From Ruminococcus sp. 210702-SL.1.03 (GTDB taxonomy: Bacteria; Bacillota; Clostridia; Oscillospirales; Ruminococcaceae): 64,000 nucleotides of DNA. The stretch covers positions 62,001 through 126,000 of the forward strand of contig NZ_JAJCLZ010000004.1 of NCBI RefSeq assembly GCF_020559915.1. Reading direction: 5' to 3'. A model generated the notes under the pieces. That model made no database searches and was not told where the DNA came from. It was given only the letters and a program-made list of their open reading frames with translations. How positions within the stretch are numbered: position 1 is the stretch's first letter; each line of letters begins with the position of its first letter. Below are positions 1-7,941 of this stretch, in pieces. The translations under genes were made by a program, and so were the position numbers.

Positions 1-581
1 TCGGCGATAAGCCGGCTGCCGTTATAGACAGCGGCTGCGGCGAGGGGTATTACACCAATATCTACGCCCGACGCCTGCCGCAGGCTCAGCTTTACGGCGT
101 GGATATTTCCAAAAACGCCGTAAAGCACGGCGCTTCTCAGGCGAAGCTGCTGGGGCTTGAAAACGTTCATTACGCCGCCGCTTCCGGCTTTGAGCTGCCT
201 TTTCCTGACCGCTGTGCCGATGCGCTGATATGCACTTTCGCGCCCGTTTCCAACGATGAATACGCACGCGTGCTCAAAAAAGGCGGCAAGCTCGTAATAG
301 TCTGCCCCTCGCCGATACACCTCTTCGGCATGAAGTCGGTGCTCTACGAAAAGCCTTATCTCAATAAGCCGAATGAGTACGGGCTGAAAAGCTTTGCGCC
401 CTGCGGCTCTCAGCGTATAGAGTATAACATCACGCTCGAAACTAACGCCGATATTATGAACCTCTTCGCCATGACGCCGTACTACTACAAGACCCCCGCC
501 GAGGGCAGGGAACGCCTAAGCGCTCTGCAAACGCTGGATACCGAGTGCGGCTTTGATATTCTGATATTCCGAAAAAAGTAA
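1..581 (+). CDS. rlmA: RlmA-type 23S rRNA (guanine-N1)-methyltransferase, 5' end missing
   Basis: The window opens inside this gene; the open frame runs from base 3 to the TAA at 579-581, so an N-terminal part (normally a Zn-finger region) lies upstream. The visible start contains the SAM-binding glycine motif IDSGCGEGYY, followed by the acidic strand end GVDIS. Near the C-terminus is NLFAMTPYYYKTP, which matches the conserved 'MTPF/YxW/YK' segment of RlmA-type enzymes. The family methylates N1 of G745 or G748 in 23S rRNA using SAM. Assignment to RlmA rather than another class I methyltransferase rests on that C-terminal motif. A 14-nt gap separates it from the glycosidase downstream, whose RBS overlaps the end of this gene, so they are probably co-transcribed. 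Confidence 0.8.
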   Translation, partial: GDKPAAVIDSGCGEGYYTNIYARRLPQAQLYGVDISKNAVKHGASQAKLLGLENVHYAAASGFELPFPDRCADALICTFAPVSNDEYARVLKKGGKLVIVCPSPIHLFGMKSVLYEKPYLNKPNEYGLKSFAPCGSQRIEYNITLETNADIMNLFAMTPYYYKTPAEGRERLSALQTLDTECGFDILIFRKK

Positions 582-595
582 TGGAGGAAAATTTT

Positions 596-1573
596 ATGAA
601 TAAAGACTTGTTTTGTAAGGGCTACACCTGGGGCTTTTTCTCGGGCAGCGGCGCTTTTCAGACCCCCGAAGCCGAGCGCTCGATGGAGCTTCTCGCTGCT
701 AATGGTCTGAACTGGATTTGTATACCCGTCAACTGTTTTCAGGAAACCTACTATTCGCTCAGCGTGTTCTCGCTTTTCGGCAGAACTCAGACCGACGACG
801 ACGTTATCTTCGCGATAAAGAAAGCTAAGTCACTGGGGCTGAAAGTCTGCTTGAAGCCTATGGTCGATTGCCTTGACCGCTCGTGGCGCGCGCGTATAGA
901 TTTCCCGCCCGAAAACCCCGCCTACTGGGAACGCTGGTTCGCGAGCTATACCCGCTTTATGCTGCACTACGCCGAGATAGCCGAGCGCACCGGCTGTGAA
1001 ATGCTCTGCACCGGCTGCGAGATGGCTGGCATGGATAAGCAGTCGGATTACTGTAAAAAGCTAATCGCCGACGTCCGTGAGGTCTACAGCGGAATAGTTA
1101 TGCACAATATAAATCACGGCGATGAATTTCGCTTCGATTGGCTCTCGGCTGTTGACGTTATCGGCGTTTCGGCGTATTACCCCTGCACTTCCGAGAGCGA
1201 AACGGGTCTTGCGCATATGAAAGAGGTCTGGCGTGGCATTGCCGATAAGCTCGAAGAGATGCATCGCCATTATGACCGCCCGATAATGTTTGCCGAGATA
1301 GGCGTGCGCAACGAGAGCGGCTGTACCCGCTACCCCTGGGATTTCAAATACCGCCCAGAAGCCGTGCTCGACGAGCAGGAACAGGCTGATTTTTACGAAG
1401 CCGCTATCTCTGAGTCGATAGACCGCGAATGGTTCTGCGGCTACTTCTGGTGGGATTGGAAAGCTATGCTCCCGCCGATAGAAAAGGCTAAGGAAAACCG
1501 CGATTTCACCGTTTACGGCAAGCTCGCCGAGCAAACGCTGAAAAAGTGGTACACCGATGAAAAATATTGCTGA
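596..1573 (+). CDS. GH113-family glycoside hydrolase (beta-mannanase-like), cytoplasmic
   Basis: 325 residues, a full-length single TIM-barrel domain. Start chosen at ATG 596 because GGAGG sits 7 nt upstream; an earlier ATG at 581 overlaps the rlmA stop. Landmarks shared with Bacillus GH113 mannanases: KGYTWGF near the start, LGLKVCLKP at about 80-88, the W-R-A segment at about 97-99, FMLHYAEIAE at 121-130, GCEM with E142 as likely acid/base, VDVIGVSAYYP at 186-196 and MFAEIG with E234 as likely nucleophile. GH113 enzymes hydrolyse beta-1,4-mannan or manno-oligosaccharides. There is no signal peptide or carbohydrate-binding module, so it probably acts on imported oligosaccharides. The substrate is inferred from the family. 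It is followed at once by a terminator and sits next to an rRNA methyltransferase rather than sugar genes. Confidence 0.85.
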   Translation: MNKDLFCKGYTWGFFSGSGAFQTPEAERSMELLAANGLNWICIPVNCFQETYYSLSVFSLFGRTQTDDDVIFAIKKAKSLGLKVCLKPMVDCLDRSWRARIDFPPENPAYWERWFASYTRFMLHYAEIAERTGCEMLCTGCEMAGMDKQSDYCKKLIADVREVYSGIVMHNINHGDEFRFDWLSAVDVIGVSAYYPCTSESETGLAHMKEVWRGIADKLEEMHRHYDRPIMFAEIGVRNESGCTRYPWDFKYRPEAVLDEQEQADFYEAAISESIDREWFCGYFWWDWKAMLPPIEKAKENRDFTVYGKLAEQTLKKWYTDEKYC

Positions 1574-1582
1574 TAAAGTGCA

Positions 1583-1622
1583 AAAGACCGCCGAGGTTCG
1601 TTTCCCTCGACGGTCTTTCTTA
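1583..1622 (+). terminator. Rho-independent terminator after the GH113 gene
   Basis: A 14-bp stem (AAAGACCGCCGAGG at 1583-1596 against CCTCGACGGTCTTT at 1605-1618, one G-U pair) closes an 8-nt loop and is followed by CTTATT. It lies 10 nt after the GH113 stop and closes the rlmA-GH113 unit. Confidence 0.8.
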
Positions 1623-1630
1623 TTCAGTAA

Positions 1631-2359
1631 TTATTTTGTCTTGCAGGTCTTGGTGTCGCTCGCTTCGCCCGTATAAGTATTGCCGGCCGCGCCCTTTACC
1701 GACTTCCACTTTACAGTAGCTGCGTAAAGTTCCGATCTTGTCGTGCTCAGCTTAGGCGTATCCAGTTTCGCTTTAAATTTCACCACGTTTGAATACTTGC
1801 TGTACTCTGTCTTGCCGTCGTTCACAACGCACGCGCGCACGCGGTATGCGGCTATATCACCATATCTCAGATTTTTGTCGGTATATGTCAGTTTGTCCTG
1901 GTTCGGCTTGTTCAGCACAATCGCTAGCAACTCTTAATTGCCGCCGTTCAGCCGCCTTTCTACGATGTACGAATAGCACTCCTGCGTGTTCCATGCTATC
2001 CTTATCGTGGTCTTGTTCGTCTTTTCTATGCTGAGCGTCGGAGCGCTGACGGCTGCAATGTAGATAGACTCGCTTTTCTGCGCCTGCTGCTCGTCGGTAA
2101 TGCTTTCCTCTGCGCTATCGTAACTGTCATAGCTGTCATCGCTCTCAGCCGTCGATGAGTTCTCCGCTGAGCTGTCGTCGATAATCACATCGTCTATCGG
2201 CTCGGCAGGTTCGGCAGGTTCATACTCTTCGCCCATTACCACCTGCTTCTGCGAGCTTTCGGGAAACACCGCCTCCTCAGCGAAAGCGCTTTGCGATCCC
2301 GCCGAAAGCATTACCGCCGCTGCCGCGAATGAGATCGTTTTTTTCAAGTTGTGATTCAT
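1631..2359 (-). pseudogene. Secreted Fn3-type protein interrupted by an in-frame TAA
   Basis: The reading frame starts at ATG 2359 with a clear signal peptide (MNHNLKK, a hydrophobic core, AFA-EE cleavage). A Pro/Asp/Ser/Glu-rich linker of about 70 residues follows, then a fibronectin-III-like domain starting APTLSIEKT. Codon 142 is TAA (1936-1934), exactly inside the Fn3 domain after VERRLNGGN. The same frame stays open after it and completes the domain (GDIAAYRVRACV, then YSKYSNVVKFKAK), so this is one gene with a nonsense codon, not a frameshift. A second Fn3-like start (AATVKWKSVKGAAG) degrades into a short tail ending at 1631, suggesting the C-terminus is also decayed. Restart at TTG 1930 would lack a secretion signal. 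Function unknown; an extracellular or cell-surface protein in origin. Confidence 0.65.
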
Positions 2360-2489
2360 ATTCTTTTCCCCTTTACTTGATATTTGATTATCATAACAGA
2401 CTATCTGTCCACTTATTTAAGACTATTTTAAAGAGCGGAATATTGTAAACTTGAAACAATCAAATTGTAAATACTTATTGTTCAAGTGC

Positions 2490-2531
2490 AAAAAAGACCA
2501 CGCAAGAGCATTTTTCATATCCTGCGTGGTC
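2490..2531 (-). terminator. Terminator downstream of putP
   Basis: On the minus strand GACCACGCA (2531-2523) pairs perfectly with TGCGTGGTC (2504-2496) and is followed by a U-run (A-tract at 2490-2495 on the plus strand). It sits 16 nt past the putP stop. Confidence 0.85.
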
Positions 2532-2546
2532 GATTTATTCTTGATT

Positions 2547-4088
2547 TTATTCTTTCATCTCAGCCCGTACAGCTTCAAATTCTGCAACTATCTCTTCGTC
2601 GGGGGCTTTGGTAGCCAGCGAAACGATGATTATTACAGCCAGCGCGAGTATGAAAGCGGGGAGCAGCTCGTAGATGGCGAATACGCCGCCGAGCTTGCTG
2701 ATGCCGAATTTCCATACGAATATCATTACGCCGCCCGTAACCATTCCTGCGATAGCGCCGTACTTGTTGGTGCGCTTCCAGAAAAGCGCTGTCAGCATTA
2801 CGGGGCCGAATGTCGCGCCGAAGCCCGCCCATGCGAATGATACTACGCGGAATACCGAGCTGTTGCTGTCCCATGCCAGCGCTATTCCCAGTACCGCGAT
2901 TATCAGCAGTACCGCGCGCGCCGCCAGCATCGACTGCTTTTCGGTCATCTTTATCTTGAATACGCCTTTCATCAGGTTCTCAGACATACTGGATGATGCC
3001 GCGAGAAGCTGCGAGTCTGAGGTGGACATCGTGCAGGCGAGTATTCCTGCGAAGATAAGTCCTGCCACCAGTGCCGCCGCTACGCCGTGCTTGCTGAGTA
3101 CGGTGGCGATCTTGAGTATTACCGTCTCAGATTCGGAAGAGGTGGTAAGCTGCTCGATGGTGCCGTTAGCGCTGAGCGCTCTGCCGATTATGCCGATGAA
3201 TACCGCAACGCCCATCGCGATAACTACCCATATGGAAGCTATGCGGCGCGAGATCTTGATCTTGTTCTTGTCGTCTATCGCCATAAATCTCAGCAGTATG
3301 TGCGGCATACCGAAGTAGCCGAGTCCCCACGCCAGGGTGGAAACTATGCTCAGTCCGCCGTATGGTATAAGCTCGCCATCCGCCGTGCGGGTCTGGGTGA
3401 AGCTTAGATAGTTCTGTATGCCCTTTGCGTTTTCTATTACGCTGTTAAAGCCGCCCGCTGTGTGCACGCCGTAAATTACGAGCACTACCAGCGCCGAGGT
3501 CATAACTATGCTCTGGATAAGGTCAGTGAAACTCGCCGCCAAAAATCCGCCGAGGCAGGTGTATGCGATTATGATCACCGCGCTGATTATCATAGCCATG
3601 TGGTAGTCCCAGCCGAAAAGCTGATTAAAAAGCTTGCCGCAGGCTGAGAAGCCCGAAGCGGTGTAAGGCACGAAGAATATCAGTATTATCGCCGCCGAGA
3701 TACCCATTATAACGTGCTTGTCGTCGCGAAAACGGTTTGAGAAAAAGTCGGGTATGGTTATCGAGTTGCCGCAGCGGTGCGAGTAGATTCGCAGCCTTTT
3801 GGCTACCAGCAGCCAGTTTAGGTATGTGCCTATCGCAAGGCCTATCGCCGTCCAGCCTACCTCCGCGCAGCCGCTTATGTAGGCAAGTCCCGGCAGACCC
3901 ATAAGCAGGTAGCTGCTCATGTCAGAAGCTTCGGCGCTCATTGCCGAAACTATCGGGCCAAGCTTTCTGCCGCCCAAGTAGAAATCGTGGACGCTGCTGT
4001 TTTTCTTCGAGTATACAACACCTATTATTACCATTCCTGCCATGTAGACCAGAATGGCTATCAGTATGCATAATACAGATTGTGTCAC
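2547..4088 (-). CDS. putP: Sodium/proline symporter, SSS family
   Basis: 513 residues, the normal length for PutP, with about 13 hydrophobic segments. GTG start at 4088 with GAAGGGAG 7 nt upstream. Residues 45-65 carry the family signature SAEASDMSSYLLMGLPG, which in E. coli PutP contains sodium- and proline-site residues; FFSNRFRDDKH follows a few helices later, also typical. Family knowledge: Na+-driven uptake of proline at the cytoplasmic membrane; other SSS substrates (for example pantothenate or acetate) are less likely given the signature. It stands alone between a strong promoter and a terminator, with a palindrome in its 5' UTR that may be a control site. proC in the same window would make, not degrade, proline. 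Confidence 0.85.
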   Translation of the reverse strand: MTQSVLCILIAILVYMAGMVIIGVVYSKKNSSVHDFYLGGRKLGPIVSAMSAEASDMSSYLLMGLPGLAYISGCAEVGWTAIGLAIGTYLNWLLVAKRLRIYSHRCGNSITIPDFFSNRFRDDKHVIMGISAAIILIFFVPYTASGFSACGKLFNQLFGWDYHMAMIISAVIIIAYTCLGGFLAASFTDLIQSIVMTSALVVLVIYGVHTAGGFNSVIENAKGIQNYLSFTQTRTADGELIPYGGLSIVSTLAWGLGYFGMPHILLRFMAIDDKNKIKISRRIASIWVVIAMGVAVFIGIIGRALSANGTIEQLTTSSESETVILKIATVLSKHGVAAALVAGLIFAGILACTMSTSDSQLLAASSSMSENLMKGVFKIKMTEKQSMLAARAVLLIIAVLGIALAWDSNSSVFRVVSFAWAGFGATFGPVMLTALFWKRTNKYGAIAGMVTGGVMIFVWKFGISKLGGVFAIYELLPAFILALAVIIIVSLATKAPDEEIVAEFEAVRAEMKE

Positions 4089-4111
4089 AAAAAAACTCCC
4101 TTCGCTATATC

Positions 4112-4129
4112 ATTTTACTATCGTAAAAT
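4112..4129. promoter_or_regulatory. Palindrome in the putP leader (candidate operator)
   Basis: ATTTTAC-TATC-GTAAAAT, a perfect 7-bp inverted repeat with a 4-nt spacer, lies between the predicted putP start point (about 4141) and its RBS. AT-rich and short, it fits a repressor site better than an RNA hairpin. No regulator is identifiable. Confidence 0.4.
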
Positions 4130-4147
4130 TAACGCATAATATTCTTT

Positions 4148-4176
4148 ATTATAACACATTTCTATCAAATATGCAA
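4148..4176 (-). promoter_or_regulatory. putP promoter
   Basis: Minus strand: -35 TTGCAT (4176-4171), 17-nt spacer, perfect -10 TATAAT (4153-4148). Placed about 60 nt upstream of the putP GTG. Confidence 0.75.
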
Positions 4177-4206
4177 GCCCTGCGCCGCGATTTATTTGAT
4201 AATAGC

Positions 4207-4241
4207 AAAAAAACTGCCGCGAGTTTTTGTCCCACGGCAGT
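4207..4241 (-). terminator. Terminator of the MBL-fold gene
   Basis: Minus strand: ACTGCCG (4241-4235) pairs with CGGCAGT (4219-4213), followed by a U-run (plus-strand A-tract 4207-4213). Located just after the stop at 4255. Confidence 0.8.
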
Positions 4242-4254
4242 CTATGCGCATATT

Positions 4255-5061
4255 TTATTCGGTTATTCGCTGCGCAAAGAAAAATCCCGCAGTCATGTTG
4301 AGGTAGTTGCCGCCGCTGTATCCTGCGCAGCGCTCCTGAACCTTTGCCTTGAAGCTTTCTGCGTCCGTGCTCTCGGCAGCCAGCTTTTTCAGCTCTTCCA
4401 AATAGTCTATCTTGGTCTGAGCGTCCTTGAGGTCTTCCGGCGTGTAGTGCGAGGTGAGTATCAGCCCTATGTTCTTGTTGATATAGCCTTTAAGCTGCGC
4501 GATGATCGCGTCCGCGTGCGCAGCTCCCGCAACTATCGAGTGGCAGTCGTGACCCAGCATATGCGTGTATACCGCGCCGATCTCGGGTATCTCGATGTCG
4601 AAAGCCTCAGCCGTCTGCGTGATGATGAATTCTATTCCGCCGACGTTCACGCTGCCCTCGCCGATGATGTTCGTCGCCTTGTGCACGCTCTTGTCAAAGC
4701 TTTCGCCGAAAGCCGCCGTGAAGTTGTTTATCAGCGTCTTTCCGCCGCCGTTAGCCGAGTATTCCACCGCGTTTGCTGTCGAGTATTTAGGCACGTCGGG
4801 CAGGAAAGTGCCGCCTGCCGCGTGGTAAGCTATAAACACGCCTTCTACCTCGAGGTCTTTCAGATATTCCTCAAGTTCGGTGTTGTTGTCGAAAAAGCAT
4901 GGCGACTCTATCACCGCGGCTTTGCCGTTTTTCTCTATGATGAATACTTCGTCGTCGATGGGGTCGTTAGTCTTGTATGCGTGCAGCTTTACTGCGCCGA
5001 AGTCATATACGTTTACTTCGCCCTTTGCGAGCTTTACTGTTTCAAATGCGTTTTTGTTCAT
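4255..5061 (-). CDS. MBL-fold metallohydrolase-like protein with degenerate metal motif
   Basis: 268 residues. ATG at 5061, RBS GGAGG 8 nt upstream. The layout (early strands with VFIIEKNGKAAVIESP, then GTFLPD, ITQTAEAFDIEIPEIG, HMLGHDCHSIVAG and LTSHYTPEDLKD) matches a conserved metallo-beta-lactamase-fold family of unknown function. The canonical HxHxDH zinc motif is absent; the equivalent strand reads AYHAAGG. The conserved HMLGHDCHS and SHYTPE histidines may still bind metal. Cytoplasmic; no signal peptide. Monocistronic between its own promoter and terminator. Function cannot be stated; hydrolase activity is only a fold-level inference. Confidence 0.6.
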   Translation of the reverse strand: MNKNAFETVKLAKGEVNVYDFGAVKLHAYKTNDPIDDEVFIIEKNGKAAVIESPCFFDNNTELEEYLKDLEVEGVFIAYHAAGGTFLPDVPKYSTANAVEYSANGGGKTLINNFTAAFGESFDKSVHKATNIIGEGSVNVGGIEFIITQTAEAFDIEIPEIGAVYTHMLGHDCHSIVAGAAHADAIIAQLKGYINKNIGLILTSHYTPEDLKDAQTKIDYLEELKKLAAESTDAESFKAKVQERCAGYSGGNYLNMTAGFFFAQRITE

Positions 5062-5130
5062 GGTCTTATACCTCCTGAAAAATATTTGTGTTTTCGGAAG
5101 ACCTGCGCGCCTGATCTTTTCTGTGATCTT

Positions 5131-5159
5131 ATCTTAACACACTTTCGCAATGCTGTAAA
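5131..5159 (-). promoter_or_regulatory. Promoter of the MBL-fold gene
   Basis: Minus strand: -35 TTTACA (5159-5154), 17-nt spacer, -10 TAAGAT (5136-5131), about 70 nt before the ATG. Confidence 0.6.
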
Positions 5160-5279
5160 GTAGGCACAATTTTGTGGCATAGTTACCGCGCGGAAACCTT
5201 TGTGAAAGATCAAGGACTTTTTCGTCGCATTTTATTTGTAAATATTGTATGAACACAAATTGACCTCTCTCGAACGCAT

Positions 5280-5317
5280 AAAAAAGCGGCAAAGCCCTTT
5301 CGCAAAGACTCTGCCAC
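5280..5317 (-). terminator. Terminator of the trp operon
   Basis: Minus strand RNA GUGGCAGAG (5317-5309) pairs with CUUUGCCGC (5294-5286), using two G-U pairs, followed by a U-run (A-tract 5280-5285). It lies 13 nt past the trpA stop, so the operon ends here. Confidence 0.75.
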
Positions 5318-5329
5318 CGTATTATTTGG

Positions 5330-6121
5330 TTACTTTCTCAAAGGCGCTTTCAGGGCAGCCGCAAGCTCTCCCGCTTTCTGCGCTTCCGCTCCGGGGTTTT
5401 CGTTTATCGTGCGAACTATCGCGCTGCCTACTATAACTCCGTCGCTGTAAGAAGCCATCTTAGCCGACTGCTCGGCGTTGGATATTCCGAAGCCTATGCA
5501 GTACGGTACGGGCGATTTTCCCTTTATCGGCGCTAGCAGCTTGTCGAAGTCGGTGGTTATCTCGCTGCGCGAACCCGTTACGCCCAGCGACGATACTACA
5601 TACAGAAATCCTTTCGATTCCGCAGCTATCATAGCTACTCTGTCGGCAGATGTAGGCGCTACCAAATTAATCTTGTATACGCCGTACTTGTCGGCGGTTT
5701 CGGCTATCTCGTCGCGCTCTTCAAATGGCAGGTCGGGCACTATCACGCCGTCGATCTCGTGGTCGCGGCATTTTTTGAAGAATTTTTCAGTGCCGTACTT
5801 GAATATAGTGTTGATGTACATCATCAGCAGAAGCGGTTTGTCGGTCTTTGTGCGCAGGTGCGTTACCATGTCGAATATCTTATCCAGCGTTACGCCGCCG
5901 CGAAGCGCTCTCTGCGAAGCCATCTGTATTACAGGGCCTTCGGCTATCGGGTCGGAGAATGGCACGCCCAGCTCTATTATGTCCGCGCCTTTGTCAAGCA
6001 TCTCCAGCACGCATTTTTCTGTTGTTTCAAGGTCGGGGTCGCCCGAGGTAACAAATGTTATCAGCGCCTTCTCGCCCTTTGCCTTTAGCTGTTCGAAACA
6101 GCTGTCTATCCTATTCTTCAA
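5330..6121 (-). CDS. trpA: Tryptophan synthase alpha chain
   Basis: 263 residues, normal length. Cleaves indole-3-glycerol phosphate to indole plus glyceraldehyde-3-phosphate and channels indole to TrpB. Seen: [10 protein letters not shown] near the start, catalytic E50 in [11 protein letters not shown], then AEGPVIQ; the second catalytic acid (Asp60 of Salmonella TrpA) is Glu61 here. The phosphate loop region FGISNAEQ (about 212-219) and GVIVGSAIV are in place. The gene overlaps trpB by 11 nt, implying translational coupling for the alpha2beta2 complex. Last gene of the operon. Confidence 0.95.
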   Translation of the reverse strand: MKNRIDSCFEQLKAKGEKALITFVTSGDPDLETTEKCVLEMLDKGADIIELGVPFSDPIAEGPVIQMASQRALRGGVTLDKIFDMVTHLRTKTDKPLLLMMYINTIFKYGTEKFFKKCRDHEIDGVIVPDLPFEERDEIAETADKYGVYKINLVAPTSADRVAMIAAESKGFLYVVSSLGVTGSRSEITTDFDKLLAPIKGKSPVPYCIGFGISNAEQSAKMASYSDGVIVGSAIVRTINENPGAEAQKAGELAAALKAPLRK

Positions 6122-7301
6122 CTACGTCTACCCCCCTGTATCTTGCTATCGAATAAACGTCCTTGTCGCCTCTGCCCGAGAGGTTGATGACAAGTATCTG
6201 ATCTTTGCTCATGGTGGGCGCTATTTTCAGCGCCGCCGCCACCGCGTGCGATGACTCTATCGCGGGGATTATTCCCTCGGTCTTTGAGAGATATTCAAAA
6301 GCGCATACCGCTTCCTCGTCGGTTATCGGTATATATTCCGCTCTGCCTGTTTCGCGCAGATATGCGTGCTCAGGGCCTACGCCGGGGTAGTCCAGACCCG
6401 CCGAGATCGAGTATACGGGGTCTATCTGTCCGTATTCGTTCTGTAAGAATATCGACTTCATTCCGTGGAATATGCCCAACGTTCCTTTAGCCATGCTTGC
6501 TGCGTGCTTTTCGGTGTCTATGCCCAGGCCGCCCGCTTCCGCGCCTACCAGCCGCACGCTCTTGTCCTCGATGAAGTTGTAAAATGCACCCATAGCGTTC
6601 GAGCCGCCGCCTACGCAGGCTACTACGCAGTCGGGAAGTCTGCCCTCGCGCTCAGCAAGCTGGCTCTTTATCTCTTCCGAGATTATTTTCTGGAAATCAC
6701 GCACCATAGCGGGGTATGGGTGCGGGCCCATTACCGAGCCGATGCAGTAAAAAGTGGTGTTGATGTTAGAGCACCAGTCGCGCATAGCCTCGTTTATAGC
6801 GTCTTTCAGCGTAGCCGTGCCGCTGTCTACCGCATTTACTTTCGCGCCCAGCAGATTCATTCTGTATACGTTCAGCGATTGTCTGCGGCAGTCCTCAGCG
6901 CCCATGTATACCTCGCACTCCAGCCCGAAAAGCGCGCATACCGTAGCCGTAGCTACTCCGTGCTGTCCCGCGCCGGTTTCAGCGATTATCCTCTTCTTGC
7001 CCATCTTTTTGGCGAGAAGCACCTGTCCCAGTACGTTGTTTATCTTGTGCGAACCCGTGTGGTTGAGGTCTTCGCGTTTGATGTATATCTTAGCGCCGCC
7101 TAAGTCTTTTGTCATTTTCTCAGCGTAGTAGAGCATCGAGGGTCTGCCCGCGTAGTCGCGGTAAAGCTCTTTCAGCTCGCTTATAAATTCGGGGTCGTAC
7201 TTGTATTTCGCATAAGCCGCTTCCAGCTCGTGCACCGCGGTCATTACGGTCTCAGGCACATACTGCCCGCCGTACTGACCAAATCTTCCGATATTTCCCA
7301 T
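6111..7301 (-). CDS. trpB: Tryptophan synthase beta chain
   Basis: 396 residues, typical for TrpB1. PLP enzyme joining indole and L-serine to tryptophan. The PLP lysine lies in [11 protein letters not shown] (about residue 87), the PLP phosphate loop is GGGSNAMG, and the indole tunnel region GIDTEKHAA is recognisable. The N-terminus [14 protein letters not shown] is the standard TrpB opening. It starts 3 nt after trpF ends and overlaps trpA. Confidence 0.97.
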   Translation of the reverse strand: MGNIGRFGQYGGQYVPETVMTAVHELEAAYAKYKYDPEFISELKELYRDYAGRPSMLYYAEKMTKDLGGAKIYIKREDLNHTGSHKINNVLGQVLLAKKMGKKRIIAETGAGQHGVATATVCALFGLECEVYMGAEDCRRQSLNVYRMNLLGAKVNAVDSGTATLKDAINEAMRDWCSNINTTFYCIGSVMGPHPYPAMVRDFQKIISEEIKSQLAEREGRLPDCVVACVGGGSNAMGAFYNFIEDKSVRLVGAEAGGLGIDTEKHAASMAKGTLGIFHGMKSIFLQNEYGQIDPVYSISAGLDYPGVGPEHAYLRETGRAEYIPITDEEAVCAFEYLSKTEGIIPAIESSHAVAAALKIAPTMSKDQILVINLSGRGDKDVYSIARYRGVDVVEE

Positions 7302-7304
7302 CAG

Positions 7305-7940
7305 TTATCCTTCTTTCAGGTAGTTGTTGATAGTTTCTATTATCTCGCGTATCTTGTTTTCGTCCTTGTATCCGTTCACCTCTGCTGAGCTGGAAAAGTC
7401 CACCCCGTAAGGGTTCACGCGGTCGGCGGCTTCGCAAACGTTTTCCGCCGTAAGCCCCCCCGCGAGGAAGAATGGCTTATCTATCTTCAGTTTGTCAAAT
7501 ATTTCGAGGTCTACTCTTTTGCCCGTGCCGCCGTACTGCTTCTCGCTGAAACTGTCTATCAGCAGCTTGTCGGCGGGCAGCTTGCACGCGGTTTCGATGT
7601 CGTCGGGGCTTTTTGCGCGCACCGCTTTCCATATCTCAGCGCCGCCGCATATCCCGCGCAGTTTTTCGATGTACTCCGCGTCCTCGTCGCCGTGAAGCTG
7701 TATTACGTCCAGCATATCGCAGTATCTTGCGAGGCTTTCGAGCGGCTCGTTCACGAATACTCCTACGGATTTTATCCCGCCGTCCAGCATATCCCTCAGC
7801 CTGCGGAAATCGTCGAAAGCTGCGCTTCTCTTGAACCCGCCGCTAAGTATGAACCCCGCGTAGTCGGGGCGCCATCGATTGATATAGCCGATGTCCTCGC
7901 GCCGCCGCATACCGCATATCTTGATCTTCAGCGTGCTCAT
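7305..7940 (-). CDS. trpF: Phosphoribosylanthranilate isomerase
   Basis: 211 residues; (beta/alpha)8 enzyme doing the Amadori rearrangement of phosphoribosylanthranilate to CdRP. The catalytic Cys is in KICGM (residues 7-11) and the catalytic Asp region reads LLIDS at about 125-130; the C-terminal phosphate-binding part contains FLAGGLTAENV and GVDFSSSAEV. ATG 7940 lies 1 nt after the trpC TAA, so the pair is tightly coupled. It is a separate protein, not fused to TrpC as in E. coli. Confidence 0.93.
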   Translation of the reverse strand: MSTLKIKICGMRRREDIGYINRWRPDYAGFILSGGFKRSAAFDDFRRLRDMLDGGIKSVGVFVNEPLESLARYCDMLDVIQLHGDEDAEYIEKLRGICGGAEIWKAVRAKSPDDIETACKLPADKLLIDSFSEKQYGGTGKRVDLEIFDKLKIDKPFFLAGGLTAENVCEAADRVNPYGVDFSSSAEVNGYKDENKIREIIETINNYLKEG

Positions 7941-7941
7941 T

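Noticed and set aside
581-595. Upstream ATG of the GH113 gene
   Set aside because: It overlaps the rlmA stop and has no RBS of its own; GGAGG fits ATG 596.
1934-1936. Recoded stop (selenocysteine or pyrrolysine) in the Fn3 protein
   Set aside because: The codon is TAA, which neither system uses (TGA and TAG are), and no SECIS-like element was seen.
4054-5163. Plus-strand frame of 369 codons across the MBL-fold gene
   Set aside because: It is antisense to the clear MBL-fold gene, spans the putP promoter and two regulatory regions, and its composition is odd.
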